Assembly: GCF_006715055.1 (NCBI RefSeq)
Contig: NZ_VFMN01000001.1
Location: forward strand, 4,216,001 to 4,280,000
Source of the DNA: Lapillicoccus jejuensis
GTDB taxonomy: Bacteria > Actinomycetota > Actinomycetes > Actinomycetales > Dermatophilaceae
Length of the DNA stretch: 64,000 bases
Reading direction: 5' to 3'
Part shown: positions 56,583 to 64,000 of the stretch, piece by piece
How the letters are laid out: each line of letters starts with the position of its first letter
Position numbering within the stretch: position 1 is the stretch's first letter
Position numbers and translations under genes: made by a program
The notes under the pieces: model-generated
Database searches by the model: none
What the model saw: only the letters and a program-made list of their open reading frames with translations
Told to the model about the DNA's origin: nothing

Positions 56583-57617
56583 TCAGGGGGCGAGCAGCTG
56601 GGAGACGTAGCGCGCGACGGCGCGCACGGCGGCCATCGTCGTCGGGTAGTCCATCCGGGTCGGGCCGAGGACGCCGAGCCCGGCGACGAGCTCGGACCCG
56701 GCGGCGTACCCGGTGGAGACGACCGACGTGCCCGTCAGGCCCTGGTGCTGGTTCTCGTGGCCGATGCGCACGGCGACGGTGTCGTGGTCCTCCCCGAGGG
56801 TACCCAGCAGCCGCAGCAGGACCACGTGCTCCTCGAGCGCCTCGAGGACCGGGCCGATGGTCTGGGGGAAGTCGGTGCGCAGCCGCGCGAGGTTGGAGGT
56901 GCCGGCGAGGACGACGCGCTCCTCCCGCTCCTCGGCCAGGGCGTCGTCGAGGGCTCCGGTCGCCGCGCGGACCAGGTCGCGCTGGGCCACCTCGAACCGC
57001 TCGGGCAGGGCGGTGAGCCGCGCCGCGGCCTCGGTGAGCGGACGGCCGGACGCCTCGGCGTTGATCTCGGTGCGCAGGCGGGCGACGACCGCCTCCCCGT
57101 CGGCCGTCGTGAGGTCGACGTCGCCGGTCTCGACCGTGCGCTGCTCGACCCGGCCGGTGTTGACGATGAGGACGACCAGGAGCCGGCTCGGCCCGAGCGG
57201 GACCAGCTCGACGTGGCGCACCGTGGACCGGGTCAGCGAGGGGTACTGCATGACGGCGACCGACCGGGTCAGCGAGGAGAGCAGCCGCACGGTGCGGTCG
57301 ACGACGTCGTCGAGGTCGACGGCGCCCTCGAGGAAGCGGCTGATCGCCGTCCGCTCGGCGGGGCTCATCGGCTTGAGGGCGCTCAGCCGGTCGACGAAGA
57401 GGCGGTACCCGGCGTCGGTCGGCACGCGCCCGGCCGAGGTGTGCGGGGCGTGGATCAGCCCCTCCTCCTCGAGGACGGCCATGTCGTTGCGCACCGTCGC
57501 CGCGGAGACACCGAGGTGGTGTCGCTCGACGAGGGCCTTGCTCGCGACCGGCTCGGACGTCGCCACGTAGTCCTGCACGATGGCGCGCAGGACGGCGAGC
57601 CGTCGCTCCTCGCTCAT
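56583..57617 (-). CDS. hrcA: Heat-inducible transcription repressor HrcA
   Basis: 344 aa. Winged helix [72 protein letters not shown] is the HrcA signature, followed by the GAF-like dimer domain. Binds CIRCE and represses chaperone genes; the GroE chaperonin promotes its active form. ATG 57617 follows AGGAGG. A perfect CIRCE lies upstream, so it is autoregulated. Confidence 0.95.
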   Translation of the reverse strand: MSEERRLAVLRAIVQDYVATSEPVASKALVERHHLGVSAATVRNDMAVLEEEGLIHAPHTSAGRVPTDAGYRLFVDRLSALKPMSPAERTAISRFLEGAVDLDDVVDRTVRLLSSLTRSVAVMQYPSLTRSTVRHVELVPLGPSRLLVVLIVNTGRVEQRTVETGDVDLTTADGEAVVARLRTEINAEASGRPLTEAAARLTALPERFEVAQRDLVRAATGALDDALAEEREERVVLAGTSNLARLRTDFPQTIGPVLEALEEHVVLLRLLGTLGEDHDTVAVRIGHENQHQGLTGTSVVSTGYAAGSELVAGLGVLGPTRMDYPTTMAAVRAVARYVSQLLAP

Positions 57618-57625
57618 GCCGCCTC

Positions 57626-57653
57626 CTGTCGCGTGCTGTCGCGTGCTGTCGCG
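57626..57653. repeat. 10-bp direct repeat in the hrcA leader
   Basis: CTGTCGCGTG occurs twice, plus a partial third copy (CTGTCGCG), between CIRCE and the ribosome-binding site. Confidence 0.7.
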
Positions 57654-57669
57654 CCCTGGTCCCGCGTCC

Positions 57670-57700
57670 TGGCACTCGTGCCGTCCGAGTGCCAATTCTA
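57670..57700 (-). promoter_or_regulatory. hrcA promoter with CIRCE operator
   Basis: GGCACTC-N9-GAGTGCC (57671-57693) is a perfect inverted repeat of CIRCE type, flanked by an extra T/A pair. On the minus strand TAGAAT (57700-57695) is an excellent -10 directly before it, so HrcA bound to CIRCE would cover the transcription start. Confidence 0.92.
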
Positions 57701-57763
57701 CGCCGTCGACGGCGCCCCGCCGCAGCCCCGGCGGGTCGCCGACGTCCGGCGACCGCGGCCACC

Positions 57764-57769
57764 TAGCCT
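57764..57769 (+). promoter_or_regulatory. -10 element of DUF3097 gene, leaderless
   Basis: TAGCCT with a 7-nt gap to GTG 57777. Confidence 0.5.
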
Positions 57770-57776
57770 CGCCGGG

Positions 57777-58679
57777 GTGACTCCCCCTCCTCCACCCGCG
57801 ACCCCGTACGGCGACCGGTACGGCGCCGACGTGCTCTCCGGCGACTGGAAGACGCCGAGGAACGGGCGCTCCACCGAGGTCGCCGCCGAGCCCGGCCTCG
57901 TCGTCGAGGACGTCGAGACCGGCTGGGTCGGCGCCGTCGTCCGCGTGGAGAAGGCCGGCGGGATCCACGTCGTCCACCTCGAGGACCGCCGCGGGCGCAC
58001 CAAGGGCTTCTCGCTCGGGCCGGGGTTCCTCCTCGACGGGAAGCCGGTCGTCCTCACCCCGCCGGTGGCCGCCGCGCGCGAGCGGCTCGCCGCGGCCCGC
58101 CGTACGGAGTCGCGCACGGCGAGCGGGTCGGTCGCCGTCAGCGGGCAGCGGGCGCGGGTCGCCTCGGGCAGCCGGATCTTCGTCGAGGGGAGGCACGACG
58201 CCGAGCTGGTCGAGAAGGTGTGGGGCGACGACCTGCGGGTCGAGGGCGTCGTCGTGGAGATGCTCGACGGCGTCGACGACCTGGGCGCGGCCATCCGCGA
58301 CTTCGGCCCCGGGCCCGGGCGGCGGATGGGCGTCCTCGTCGACCACCTCGTGCCCGGCTCGAAGGAGACCCGGCTCGTGCAGCAGGCGCTCGCGCTGCCG
58401 CAGGCCCGCGAGCACGTGCACGTCGTCGGGCACCCGTACGTCGACGTGTGGCAGTCGGTGCGGCCGGAGCGGCTGGGCTGGACGCAGTGGCCGGTCGTCC
58501 CGCGGACGATCGAGTGGAAGCACGGGATCTGCGAAGAGCTCGGCTGGCCGCACGCGACGCAGGCCGACGTGGCGCGGGCGTGGAAGCGGATCCTCGGGAC
58601 GGTGCGGACCTACGCCGACCTCGAGCCGGCGCTGCTCGGTCGCGTCGAGGAGCTCATCGACTTCGTCACCGCCCCCTGA
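57777..58679 (+). CDS. DUF3097 family protein
   Basis: 300 aa. [42 protein letters not shown] and [33 protein letters not shown] mark the family. The central [37 protein letters not shown] resembles a TOPRIM-like fold (VEGRHD...). Actinobacterial protein of unknown function, commonly found between hemW and hrcA, as here. Confidence 0.9.
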   Translation: MTPPPPPATPYGDRYGADVLSGDWKTPRNGRSTEVAAEPGLVVEDVETGWVGAVVRVEKAGGIHVVHLEDRRGRTKGFSLGPGFLLDGKPVVLTPPVAAARERLAAARRTESRTASGSVAVSGQRARVASGSRIFVEGRHDAELVEKVWGDDLRVEGVVVEMLDGVDDLGAAIRDFGPGPGRRMGVLVDHLVPGSKETRLVQQALALPQAREHVHVVGHPYVDVWQSVRPERLGWTQWPVVPRTIEWKHGICEELGWPHATQADVARAWKRILGTVRTYADLEPALLGRVEELIDFVTAP

Positions 58680-58799
58680 GGGTCGTCCCGGACGCGACCC
58701 TGACCGCACCCCGGACCGGGGTGTCGGACGGAACAGCGGCCGTCCGGCCGGCGTCACACTGCTGGCACCGTCCACCGACCCCTCGAACAGGAGCGCCCC

Positions 58800-59207
58800 A
58801 TGTCCAGCGTCCCGCCCCCCGTCCCGCCGTACGGCGGCGCCCGACCGGCGATCAGCAGCGAGGAGCGCACGGCGAGCGTCCTCGCCCACCTGTCCGCGCT
58901 CATCGCCGCGATCGTCACCGCCGGCTGGCTCAGCTTCGTCGGCCCGCTCGTCATCTGGGCGATCTACAAGGACCGCAGCCCGATGGTCCGCCAGGCCGCC
59001 GCCGGCTCGTTCAACTTCAACCTCGGCCTGTGGGTGATGAACGTCGTCGCGTGGATCTGCCTGTTCACGGTGGTCCTCATCCCGCTGGCGATCATCCTCT
59101 TCCTCATCGCCAACGTCGGGATGGTCGTCTGGCACCTGCTGGCCGCCTACCGCGCGAGCCAGGGGCGCACGTACTCCTACCCCTTCCAGATCCGCATCCT
59201 GCACTGA
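58800..59207 (+). CDS. DUF4870 membrane protein
   Basis: 135 aa. Pro-rich start, then [61 protein letters not shown], the DUF4870 (Tic20-like) pattern, with about three helices and a short basic end. Function unknown. Confidence 0.9.
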   Translation: MSSVPPPVPPYGGARPAISSEERTASVLAHLSALIAAIVTAGWLSFVGPLVIWAIYKDRSPMVRQAAAGSFNFNLGLWVMNVVAWICLFTVVLIPLAIILFLIANVGMVVWHLLAAYRASQGRTYSYPFQIRILH

Positions 59208-59234
59208 GGCTTCCTGGAAAGATGCGTTCGGGGA

Positions 59235-60470
59235 TCACACCCCGAGCAGGCGCCGCACCACGGTGTCGGCGAGCAACCGCCCGCGACGGGTGAGCACGAC
59301 GCGGCGGTCGCGGACCGCGGACGTCCCGTCGACCAGACCGTCGGCGACCAGGCCGGCCACGGCCGGACGGCCGGCCGGTCGCAGGTCGTCGACCGGCAGC
59401 CCGTCGGCCAGCCGGACGCCGAGCAGGACCCGCTCGTCGTACCGCTGCTCGTCGGTGAGGACCTCGCGCGCCGCGGCCGGCGAGACGCCGGTGGCCAGCC
59501 GCTGGGCCCACCCGGCGGGGTGCTTGACGTTCCACCAGCGCACGCCACCGACGTGCGCGTGCGCGCCGGGACCGACGCCCCACCAGTCGCCCTCGGACCA
59601 GTAGCCGAGGTTGTGCCGGCAGCGGTTCGCCGGGGTGCGGGCCCAGTTGCTCACCTCGTACCAGCCCAGGCCGGCGCCGGTCAGCAGCTCGTCGGCGAGC
59701 TCGTACTTGGTCGCCTCGTCGTCGTCCTCGGGCGCGGGGACCTCCTCGCGCCTCACCTGCACCGCGAGCCGGGTGCCCTCCTCGACGACGAGCGCGTACG
59801 CCGACACGTGGTCCGGCTCGAGCGCGAGCGCGGCCTCGAGGCTGGTGCGCCAGTCGTCGACCGACTCCCCCGGCGTGCCGTAGATGAGGTCGAGGCTGAC
59901 CTGCAGCCCGGCCTCGCGCGCCCACCCGACCGCGCGCGCGACGCCCTCGGGGTCGTGGGTGCGGTCGAGGGTCCGCAGGACGTGCGGGACGGCGCTCTGC
60001 ATCCCGAGGCTGACGCGGGTGTACCCGCCGGCGGCGAGCGCCGCCAGACCGTCGCGGCTGACCGAGTCGGGGTTGGCCTCGGTCGTCACCTCCGCGTCGG
60101 GCGCCAGACCCCAGCGTTCGCGGATGCCGTCGAGGACGCGGACGAGGTCGCCGGCGGCCAGCATCGTCGGGGTGCCGCCGCCGACGAACACGGTGTCGAC
60201 GGTCGGGGCCCGGTCGCCGAGGACGCGGGCGGCCAGGTCGAGCTCGGTGAGCGCCGCGTCGGCGTACGTCGTCGTGCCGGTGCCGGGCAGGCTGCCGTCA
60301 CCGAGCTCGCTCAGCGTGTAGGTGTTGAAGTCGCAGTAGCCGCAGCGCACCGAGCAGAACGGGACGTGGACGTACATCCCGAACGGCGCCGTGCCCAGGT
60401 GGGCGAGGGCGGACCCGGGCAGCTCGCCCGTGGGCGGGGCGGGGTCACCGTCGGGCAGGGCGCTGGGCAC
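59235..60470 (-). CDS. hemW: HemW-type radical SAM protein
   Basis: 411 aa. The iron-sulfur motif CSVRCGYCDFNTYT (CxxxCxxC), GGGTPTML, NPDSVSRDGLAALAAGGYTRVSLGMQS, DLIYGTPGES and a C-terminal HemN-like domain. The YCDFNTY signature marks heme chaperone HemW rather than coproporphyrinogen dehydrogenase. GTG start 28 nt after the MFS stop. Confidence 0.93.
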   Translation of the reverse strand: MPSALPDGDPAPPTGELPGSALAHLGTAPFGMYVHVPFCSVRCGYCDFNTYTLSELGDGSLPGTGTTTYADAALTELDLAARVLGDRAPTVDTVFVGGGTPTMLAAGDLVRVLDGIRERWGLAPDAEVTTEANPDSVSRDGLAALAAGGYTRVSLGMQSAVPHVLRTLDRTHDPEGVARAVGWAREAGLQVSLDLIYGTPGESVDDWRTSLEAALALEPDHVSAYALVVEEGTRLAVQVRREEVPAPEDDDEATKYELADELLTGAGLGWYEVSNWARTPANRCRHNLGYWSEGDWWGVGPGAHAHVGGVRWWNVKHPAGWAQRLATGVSPAAAREVLTDEQRYDERVLLGVRLADGLPVDDLRPAGRPAVAGLVADGLVDGTSAVRDRRVVLTRRGRLLADTVVRRLLGV

Positions 60471-60498
60471 CGGCCCAGTCTCCCCCAGGGGTGCGGCG

Positions 60499-61737
60499 TC
60501 ATCCCGAGTGGGTGAGGACGCCGTACCGGGTCCGGGTGCGCAGGGCCCAGGTCGAGGCGGGCACGACGAGCACCCCGGCGAGCAGGATGATCCCGCCGAG
60601 CACGAGCCAGCCCGGACGGCCCCAGCCGATGCACAGCACCGCGACCAGCGGCGGCGCGGCGATCGAGGCCAGTGAGAAGGAGAGCCCGGCGAACCCCTGG
60701 TACTGGCCCTGCCGCTCGGCCGGCGCCAGCCCCATCTGGACGCCCCACTGGCCGCCGGAGCCGGTCATCTCGCCGACGACGTGCAGGCCGGCGCCGGCGA
60801 GGAGCAGGGCCACGGCGAGCCAGGCGGGCACCCCGCTCGCGAGCGGGATGACCGCGAACCCGGCCACGACCCAGACGCCGGAGCGGGCCATCAGCCGGGC
60901 GGCCGCCGGGACGGTGTCCGAGCCGCGCGCGAGGCGGACCTGGAACGCCGCGACGGCGACGGTGTTGACGAGCATCGTCGCGGCGACGACCCAGGTCGGC
61001 GCGGAGGTGTGGGTCGAGACCCACAGCGGGACGGCCAGCTCGATGACGAAGAAGTGCATCGAGTAGATGCCGACGAGGAGGGACACGACGGCGTACGGCG
61101 TGTCCCGCAGGACGGCGAGCCGCGGCTCGCCGACGGCCCGGGCGGGAGCGGGGGCGAGGTGCGGCAGTCGGCCGAGGACGAGCGCGGTCACGAAGAACGT
61201 CAGGGCGTTGACGACGAAGACGGCGAGGAAGGCCCAGCGGGTGTCGACGGCGAGGGCGAGACCGCCGAGGAGGGCGCCGAGCGAGATGCCGACGTTGGTC
61301 GTCGAGCGCAGGTACGCCTTGAACGCGACGCCGCGCCCCCCGGTCGCAGCGCGGGCGACGTACCCGTTGCGGACCGCCGAGGCACCGCGGTCCACGAGGG
61401 CCTCGAGACCGAGGACCACGACGAGCTGCCACGGGCTGCGGACCAGGGTGAGGCCCAGCGTGGCGACCCCGGTGAGAGCGATGAGGAGGCGCAGCACCTC
61501 GCGCGGGCCGCGGACGTCGCCGAGGTGGCCCAACGGGACCTGGGTGACGAGGGCGACCGCCGCTCCGACGCTGAGCGCGAGGGCGACCTGCGTGGCGGTC
61601 AGCCCGACGACCCGCGTGAAGTACAGCGCGGTGGTCGTCATGACCGCGCCGTTGCCGAGGGTGTTGACGAGGGTGGCGGCCGCGAGGACCCACAGGACCG
61701 GGTCGGTCGGGATGCCTCGGTGGGTCAGGCCGGTCAC
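60499..61737 (-). CDS. MFS transporter
   Basis: 412 aa, about twelve helices. LVNTLGNGAVMTTTALYFTRVVGLTATQVALALSVGAAVALVTQVPLGHLGDVRGPREVL holds motif A (GHLGDVRGPR). Resembles drug-efflux or peptide MFS proteins of actinobacteria. GTG 61737 has AAGGAG 5 nt upstream, and that sits directly after the 24-bp palindrome, so expression is probably repressed by its binding protein. Confidence 0.87.
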   Translation of the reverse strand: MTGLTHRGIPTDPVLWVLAAATLVNTLGNGAVMTTTALYFTRVVGLTATQVALALSVGAAVALVTQVPLGHLGDVRGPREVLRLLIALTGVATLGLTLVRSPWQLVVVLGLEALVDRGASAVRNGYVARAATGGRGVAFKAYLRSTTNVGISLGALLGGLALAVDTRWAFLAVFVVNALTFFVTALVLGRLPHLAPAPARAVGEPRLAVLRDTPYAVVSLLVGIYSMHFFVIELAVPLWVSTHTSAPTWVVAATMLVNTVAVAAFQVRLARGSDTVPAAARLMARSGVWVVAGFAVIPLASGVPAWLAVALLLAGAGLHVVGEMTGSGGQWGVQMGLAPAERQGQYQGFAGLSFSLASIAAPPLVAVLCIGWGRPGWLVLGGIILLAGVLVVPASTWALRTRTRYGVLTHSG

Positions 61738-61748
61738 GGGCGCTCCTT

Positions 61749-61772
61749 AGATATCTTGACGTCAAGATATCT
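61749..61772. promoter_or_regulatory. Perfect 24-bp palindrome, MarR-type operator
   Basis: Half-site AGATATCTTGAC followed by its exact reverse complement, no spacer. It is AT-rich in a very GC-rich region and abuts the MFS ribosome-binding site. The ATCTTGA...TCAAGAT core is typical of MarR/SlyA-family operators. No such regulator is encoded within the window. Confidence 0.8.
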
Positions 61773-61823
61773 GACTCGGAGCGGTGATGGCCACCTGTTC
61801 CCGTCCGGGTCGGACGGGGCGCC

Positions 61824-61829
61824 TAGGGT
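61824..61829 (+). promoter_or_regulatory. -10 element of tyrosine phosphatase, leaderless
   Basis: TAGGGT with a 6-nt gap to GTG 61836. Confidence 0.5.
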
Positions 61830-61835
61830 CGGGAC

Positions 61836-62828
61836 GTGACCTCCTCCGCCGCCGCCGAGCCGCCGTCCGCGCCCACCGCCGTCCCGTCGTGGCTCGAGCT
61901 CGACGGGGTCGTCAACATGAGGGACCTGGGCGGGCTCCCGGTGGTCGGCGGCGGCACCACCGCGCCGGGACGGCTCATCCGGTCGGACAACCTCCAGGAG
62001 CTCGGCCCGGCGGCGGTCCGCCACCTCGTGGACGACCTCGGGGTGACGACGGTCGTCGACCTGCGCACGCACGTCGAGGTGGCCAAGGAGGGCGACGGGC
62101 CGCTCGTCGCCGAGCCGGGGGTCGAGATCGTCCACCTGACGCTCTACCGCGAGGACAGCCCCGAGAGCGGGATCCCGGCGGCCGAGCGGGAGCTGCCGTG
62201 GAAGAAGGACCGCACCGTCGGGGACGCGGCCGGGGAGCGGGGCGCGTCGGAGGCATCCGCCGCCGCGGACGCGGTGGACGCCGCGGACTCCTCGGGCTCC
62301 TCGGACGCGACGGATGCGACGGATGCGACGGATGCGACGGATGCGACGGATGCGACGGATGTGACGGAGCGGCACGACCGGTTCTGGTCGCAGCACTACC
62401 TCGGGTACCTCGAGCAGCGTCCCGACCACGTGCTGGCGGCGCTGCGTACGATCGCGGACGCGCCGGGGGCCGTGGTGGTCCACTGCGCGGCCGGCAAGGA
62501 CCGGACCGGGACCGTCGTCGGCCTCGCGCTGGCGCTGGCCGGCGTCGAGGAGGACGCCGTGGTCGCCGACTACGCCGCGTCCGCCGAGCGGGTCCCGCAG
62601 ATCCTGGCCCGGCTGACCGGGCGACCGGCGTACGCGACCAACCTCGAGGGCAAGACGGTGGACCAGCAGTCACCGCGGTCGGACACGATGCGGATCCTGC
62701 TCGACACCCTCGACCGGGAGTACGGCGGCGTCCGCGGCTGGCTCGCCGCCCAGGGCCTCCCGGCGGACGAGGTCGAGCGGCTGCGCGACGGGCTGCGGAC
62801 CAAGCTGGGCGTCCACCCGCCGGACTGA
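61836..62828 (+). CDS. Tyrosine/dual-specificity phosphatase (IphP/PtpB type)
   Basis: 330 aa. Start GVVNMRDLGGLPVVGGGTTAPGRLIRSDNLQEL, then TTVVDLRTHVEV, and the P-loop HCAAGKDRTG (Cys about 217), with the GKD variant of IphP/PtpB-like phosphatases that can also act on phosphoinositides. An acidic Ala/Ser-rich insert (about 130-177) holds six DAT tripeptides plus one DVT. Cytoplasmic as predicted; some relatives are secreted effectors. Confidence 0.9.
   Translation: MTSSAAAEPPSAPTAVPSWLELDGVVNMRDLGGLPVVGGGTTAPGRLIRSDNLQELGPAAVRHLVDDLGVTTVVDLRTHVEVAKEGDGPLVAEPGVEIVHLTLYREDSPESGIPAAERELPWKKDRTVGDAAGERGASEASAAADAVDAADSSGSSDATDATDATDATDATDATDVTERHDRFWSQHYLGYLEQRPDHVLAALRTIADAPGAVVVHCAAGKDRTGTVVGLALALAGVEEDAVVADYAASAERVPQILARLTGRPAYATNLEGKTVDQQSPRSDTMRILLDTLDREYGGVRGWLAAQGLPADEVERLRDGLRTKLGVHPPD
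62304..62366 (+). repeat. 9-bp in-frame minisatellite in the phosphatase gene
   Basis: Seven 9-bp units GA(T/C)G(C/T)GACG encode (Asp-Ala-Thr)6-Asp-Val-Thr. Five central copies are identical, so recent expansion is likely. Copy-number change would keep the frame. Confidence 0.9.
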
Positions 62829-62837
62829 GCCCGGCCC

Positions 62838-63596
62838 TCAGCCTCCCGGGCGTGCGGCCCGCTCGGTCAGCCACGCCTCGAACGTCGTGTCCCCGACGCG
62901 CCACCGTCCGCGTGGCAGCAGCGCTCCCTCACGCATCAGGCGACCCGTCCGCCCGGGGAGCGGGAGCGGCACGACGCGCCGGTGCTCCCCGACGGCGCCG
63001 ACGAGCCTGCGGCTGAGGTCCGGCAGCCGCGCGACGGCCGGGCCGCCGAGGTCAACGAGGCGACCCCGGGGTCCGCGCTCGACCGCGTCCACCAGGACCT
63101 TCGCGACATCCGCGGCGGCGACGGTCTGGCTGAGCAGGTCGGGCACCAGACTGGTGCGACCCACCCGGGCCACGTCGAGCATCTGCTCGGCGAACTCGTG
63201 GAACTGCGTCGCCCGCAGGATCGACCAGGGCGTCGGCCCGGCCCGTACGGCGGCCTCCTGCGCCACCTTCCCGAGGTAGTAGCCCGACGGCACGTCGTCG
63301 ATCCCGACGATGGACAGCAGGACGTGGTGGCCGACGCCGGCGGCCTGCTCGGCGGCGAGCAGGTGGCCGGTGACCGAGGTGAAGAAGTCCTCCGCGACGG
63401 ACCGCCGCTGCGTCGAGACGTTGGTGACGTCGACGACGGCGTCGACGCCGTGCAGCCGCTCGCGCAGGCCGTCGCCGGTGCTGAGGTCGACCCCGAGCGA
63501 GCGGGCGAGGGGGACGACCTCGTGGCCGCGGTCGTCGGCGGTGCGCGCGACGAGGCGGCCCACGGTGCCGGTCGCCCCGGCGACCCCGATCCTCAC
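62838..63596 (-). CDS. NAD(P)-binding (NmrA-like) protein
   Basis: 252 aa. The Rossmann start IGVAGATGTVGRLVARTADDRGHEVVPLAR, VDAVVDVTNVS, VLLSIVGIDDVPSGYYLGKVAQEAAV (Tyr-x-x-Lys-like YYLGK), and ATQFHEFAEQMLD are typical of atypical short-chain dehydrogenases. Redox sensor or isomerase; substrate unknown. GGGGAGGTGAGG immediately precedes the ATG. Confidence 0.88.
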   Translation of the reverse strand: MRIGVAGATGTVGRLVARTADDRGHEVVPLARSLGVDLSTGDGLRERLHGVDAVVDVTNVSTQRRSVAEDFFTSVTGHLLAAEQAAGVGHHVLLSIVGIDDVPSGYYLGKVAQEAAVRAGPTPWSILRATQFHEFAEQMLDVARVGRTSLVPDLLSQTVAAADVAKVLVDAVERGPRGRLVDLGGPAVARLPDLSRRLVGAVGEHRRVVPLPLPGRTGRLMREGALLPRGRWRVGDTTFEAWLTERAARPGG

Positions 63597-63734
63597 CTCC
63601 CCAGTGTGGGTGGCGGGGTCGGGTGCCGACGTGGGATTGGTCGACGACGGTCCGGGCGGCGGCCCGACAGGGACGTTCGTGCGACGGGGGCCTCCCTCTC
63701 GGCCCAGCGCAGGGTCTCACACCTATCATCACCG
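63597..63734. other. Gap without a supported gene
   Basis: 138 bp upstream of the NAD(P)-binding gene. The AT-richer CACACCTATCATCACCG at ~63719-63735 is the only notable feature. I see no gene or RNA here. Confidence 0.4.
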
Positions 63735-64000
63735 TCAGGCGGCCAGTGCGAGCAGCTCGACGAGGCGACGTTCGACGCGGCTCAGTCGGCGCACGGCTCG
63801 CCCCTCCGGCCGACCGGCGCGCAGGTCGTGGACGGCGTGGGCCAGCTGTCGTCGGGTCCGTGACCGCCCAGCCGCTCGGACGAGGTCGCGGCGGTTCGAT
63901 CTTCTCGACGACCTGGACGTGGCACGTCTGCTCGACGGGCGAGACAGGACCGACGGCGCGGTCGAGCGATAGGTCAGAGCCGTCGGTGTCGTGATGAGCA
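63735..64000 (-). CDS. Possible C-terminal fragment of a gene entering from the right
   Basis: A minus-strand frame with TGA at 63737-63735 is open to the window edge (about 88 codons). Its last ~45 residues (RRQLAHAVHDLRAGRPEGRA then VRRLSRVERRLVELLALAA) are Leu/Arg/Glu-rich, look amphipathic-helical and have about 80% GC at third positions. The upstream half is Ser/Arg-rich and less convincing; another minus frame looks equally coding there. A real gene end, a frameshifted remnant or noise cannot be separated. Confidence 0.3.
   Translation of the reverse strand, partial: LITTPTALTYRSTAPSVLSRPSSRRATSRSSRRSNRRDLVRAAGRSRTRRQLAHAVHDLRAGRPEGRAVRRLSRVERRLVELLALAA

Overview
The window is very GC-rich, with GC-dominated third codon positions, GTG starts nearly as common as ATG, and many 1-8 nt gene overlaps. 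Lsr2, DUF3097, DUF3806, an actinobacterial-type LeuA, a DnaJ2-type DnaJ beside hrcA, single-chain GlyRS and GluABCD point to an actinobacterium. The run hemW / hrcA-dnaJ-rsmE / HIT-phoH-ybeY-corC-era / leuA / recO-uppS / zur-znu / glyS / dusB / dgt / dnaG matches the core gene order I know from Micrococcales, and an Intrasporangiaceae-like genome is my best guess (inference only). I see no rRNA, CRISPR, prophage or insertion sequence.

Layout. 1-4.0 kb: two secreted proteins, a CAT-anticodon tRNA and a GH15 glycosidase. 4.1-7.5 kb: a GluABCD-type amino-acid importer. 7.5-10.7 kb: Lsr2, tRNA-Asn, dnaG and its downstream partner. 10.8-14.1 kb: a TetR/MFS efflux pair with three operator dyads, and an MTHFR-like enzyme. 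14.1-24.2 kb: a minus-strand run of eleven tightly packed genes (ABC exporter, DesKR-like two-component system, hydrolase, dusB, YdeI-like, PQQ sugar dehydrogenase, DUF3806, dgt, GNAT). 24.3-29.3 kb: glyS and a Zur-controlled zinc importer operon that includes zur. 29.4-33.6 kb: an orphan regulator, a flavoprotein disulfide reductase, uppS, recO. 33.7-38.9 kb: alkB and an OmpR/kinase pair split by an oppositely oriented Pro/Thr-rich secreted protein, then DUF2231, DUF2200 and lactonase genes. 38.9-46.9 kb: leuA with a leucine-codon leader peptide, a beta-lactamase-fold protein, DUF1707, an M4 protease, an MFS transporter, DUF1304 and a collagen-like secreted protein. 46.9-52 kb: era-corC-ybeY-phoH-hinT and an aldo/keto reductase. 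52-54.6 kb: an XRE regulator, an ECF sigma factor and its GerMN-Gmad2 partner, apparently inserted into the conserved block. 54.6-60.5 kb: rsmE-dnaJ-hrcA with CIRCE, DUF3097, DUF4870, hemW. 60.5-64 kb: an MFS gene with a perfect 24-bp palindrome, a tyrosine phosphatase containing a 9-bp repeat, an NAD(P)-binding protein, and a probable gene end entering from the right.

The strongest unexpected signals are regulatory. (i) A 14-codon leader ORF with four consecutive Leu codons precedes leuA, and its 3' part pairs perfectly (11 bp) with the leuA ribosome-binding region, which suggests translational attenuation. (ii) About twenty genes carry a TANNNT -10 element 6-8 nt before the start codon, implying widespread leaderless mRNAs. 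In three cases the -10 overlaps the stop codon of the upstream gene. (iii) A Zur box overlaps the -35 of znuA. (iv) CCAAGA direct repeats with 11-bp periodicity lie in the -35 region of the DUF2231 gene next to the split two-component system. (v) A perfect 24-bp palindrome lies next to an MFS gene with no local regulator.
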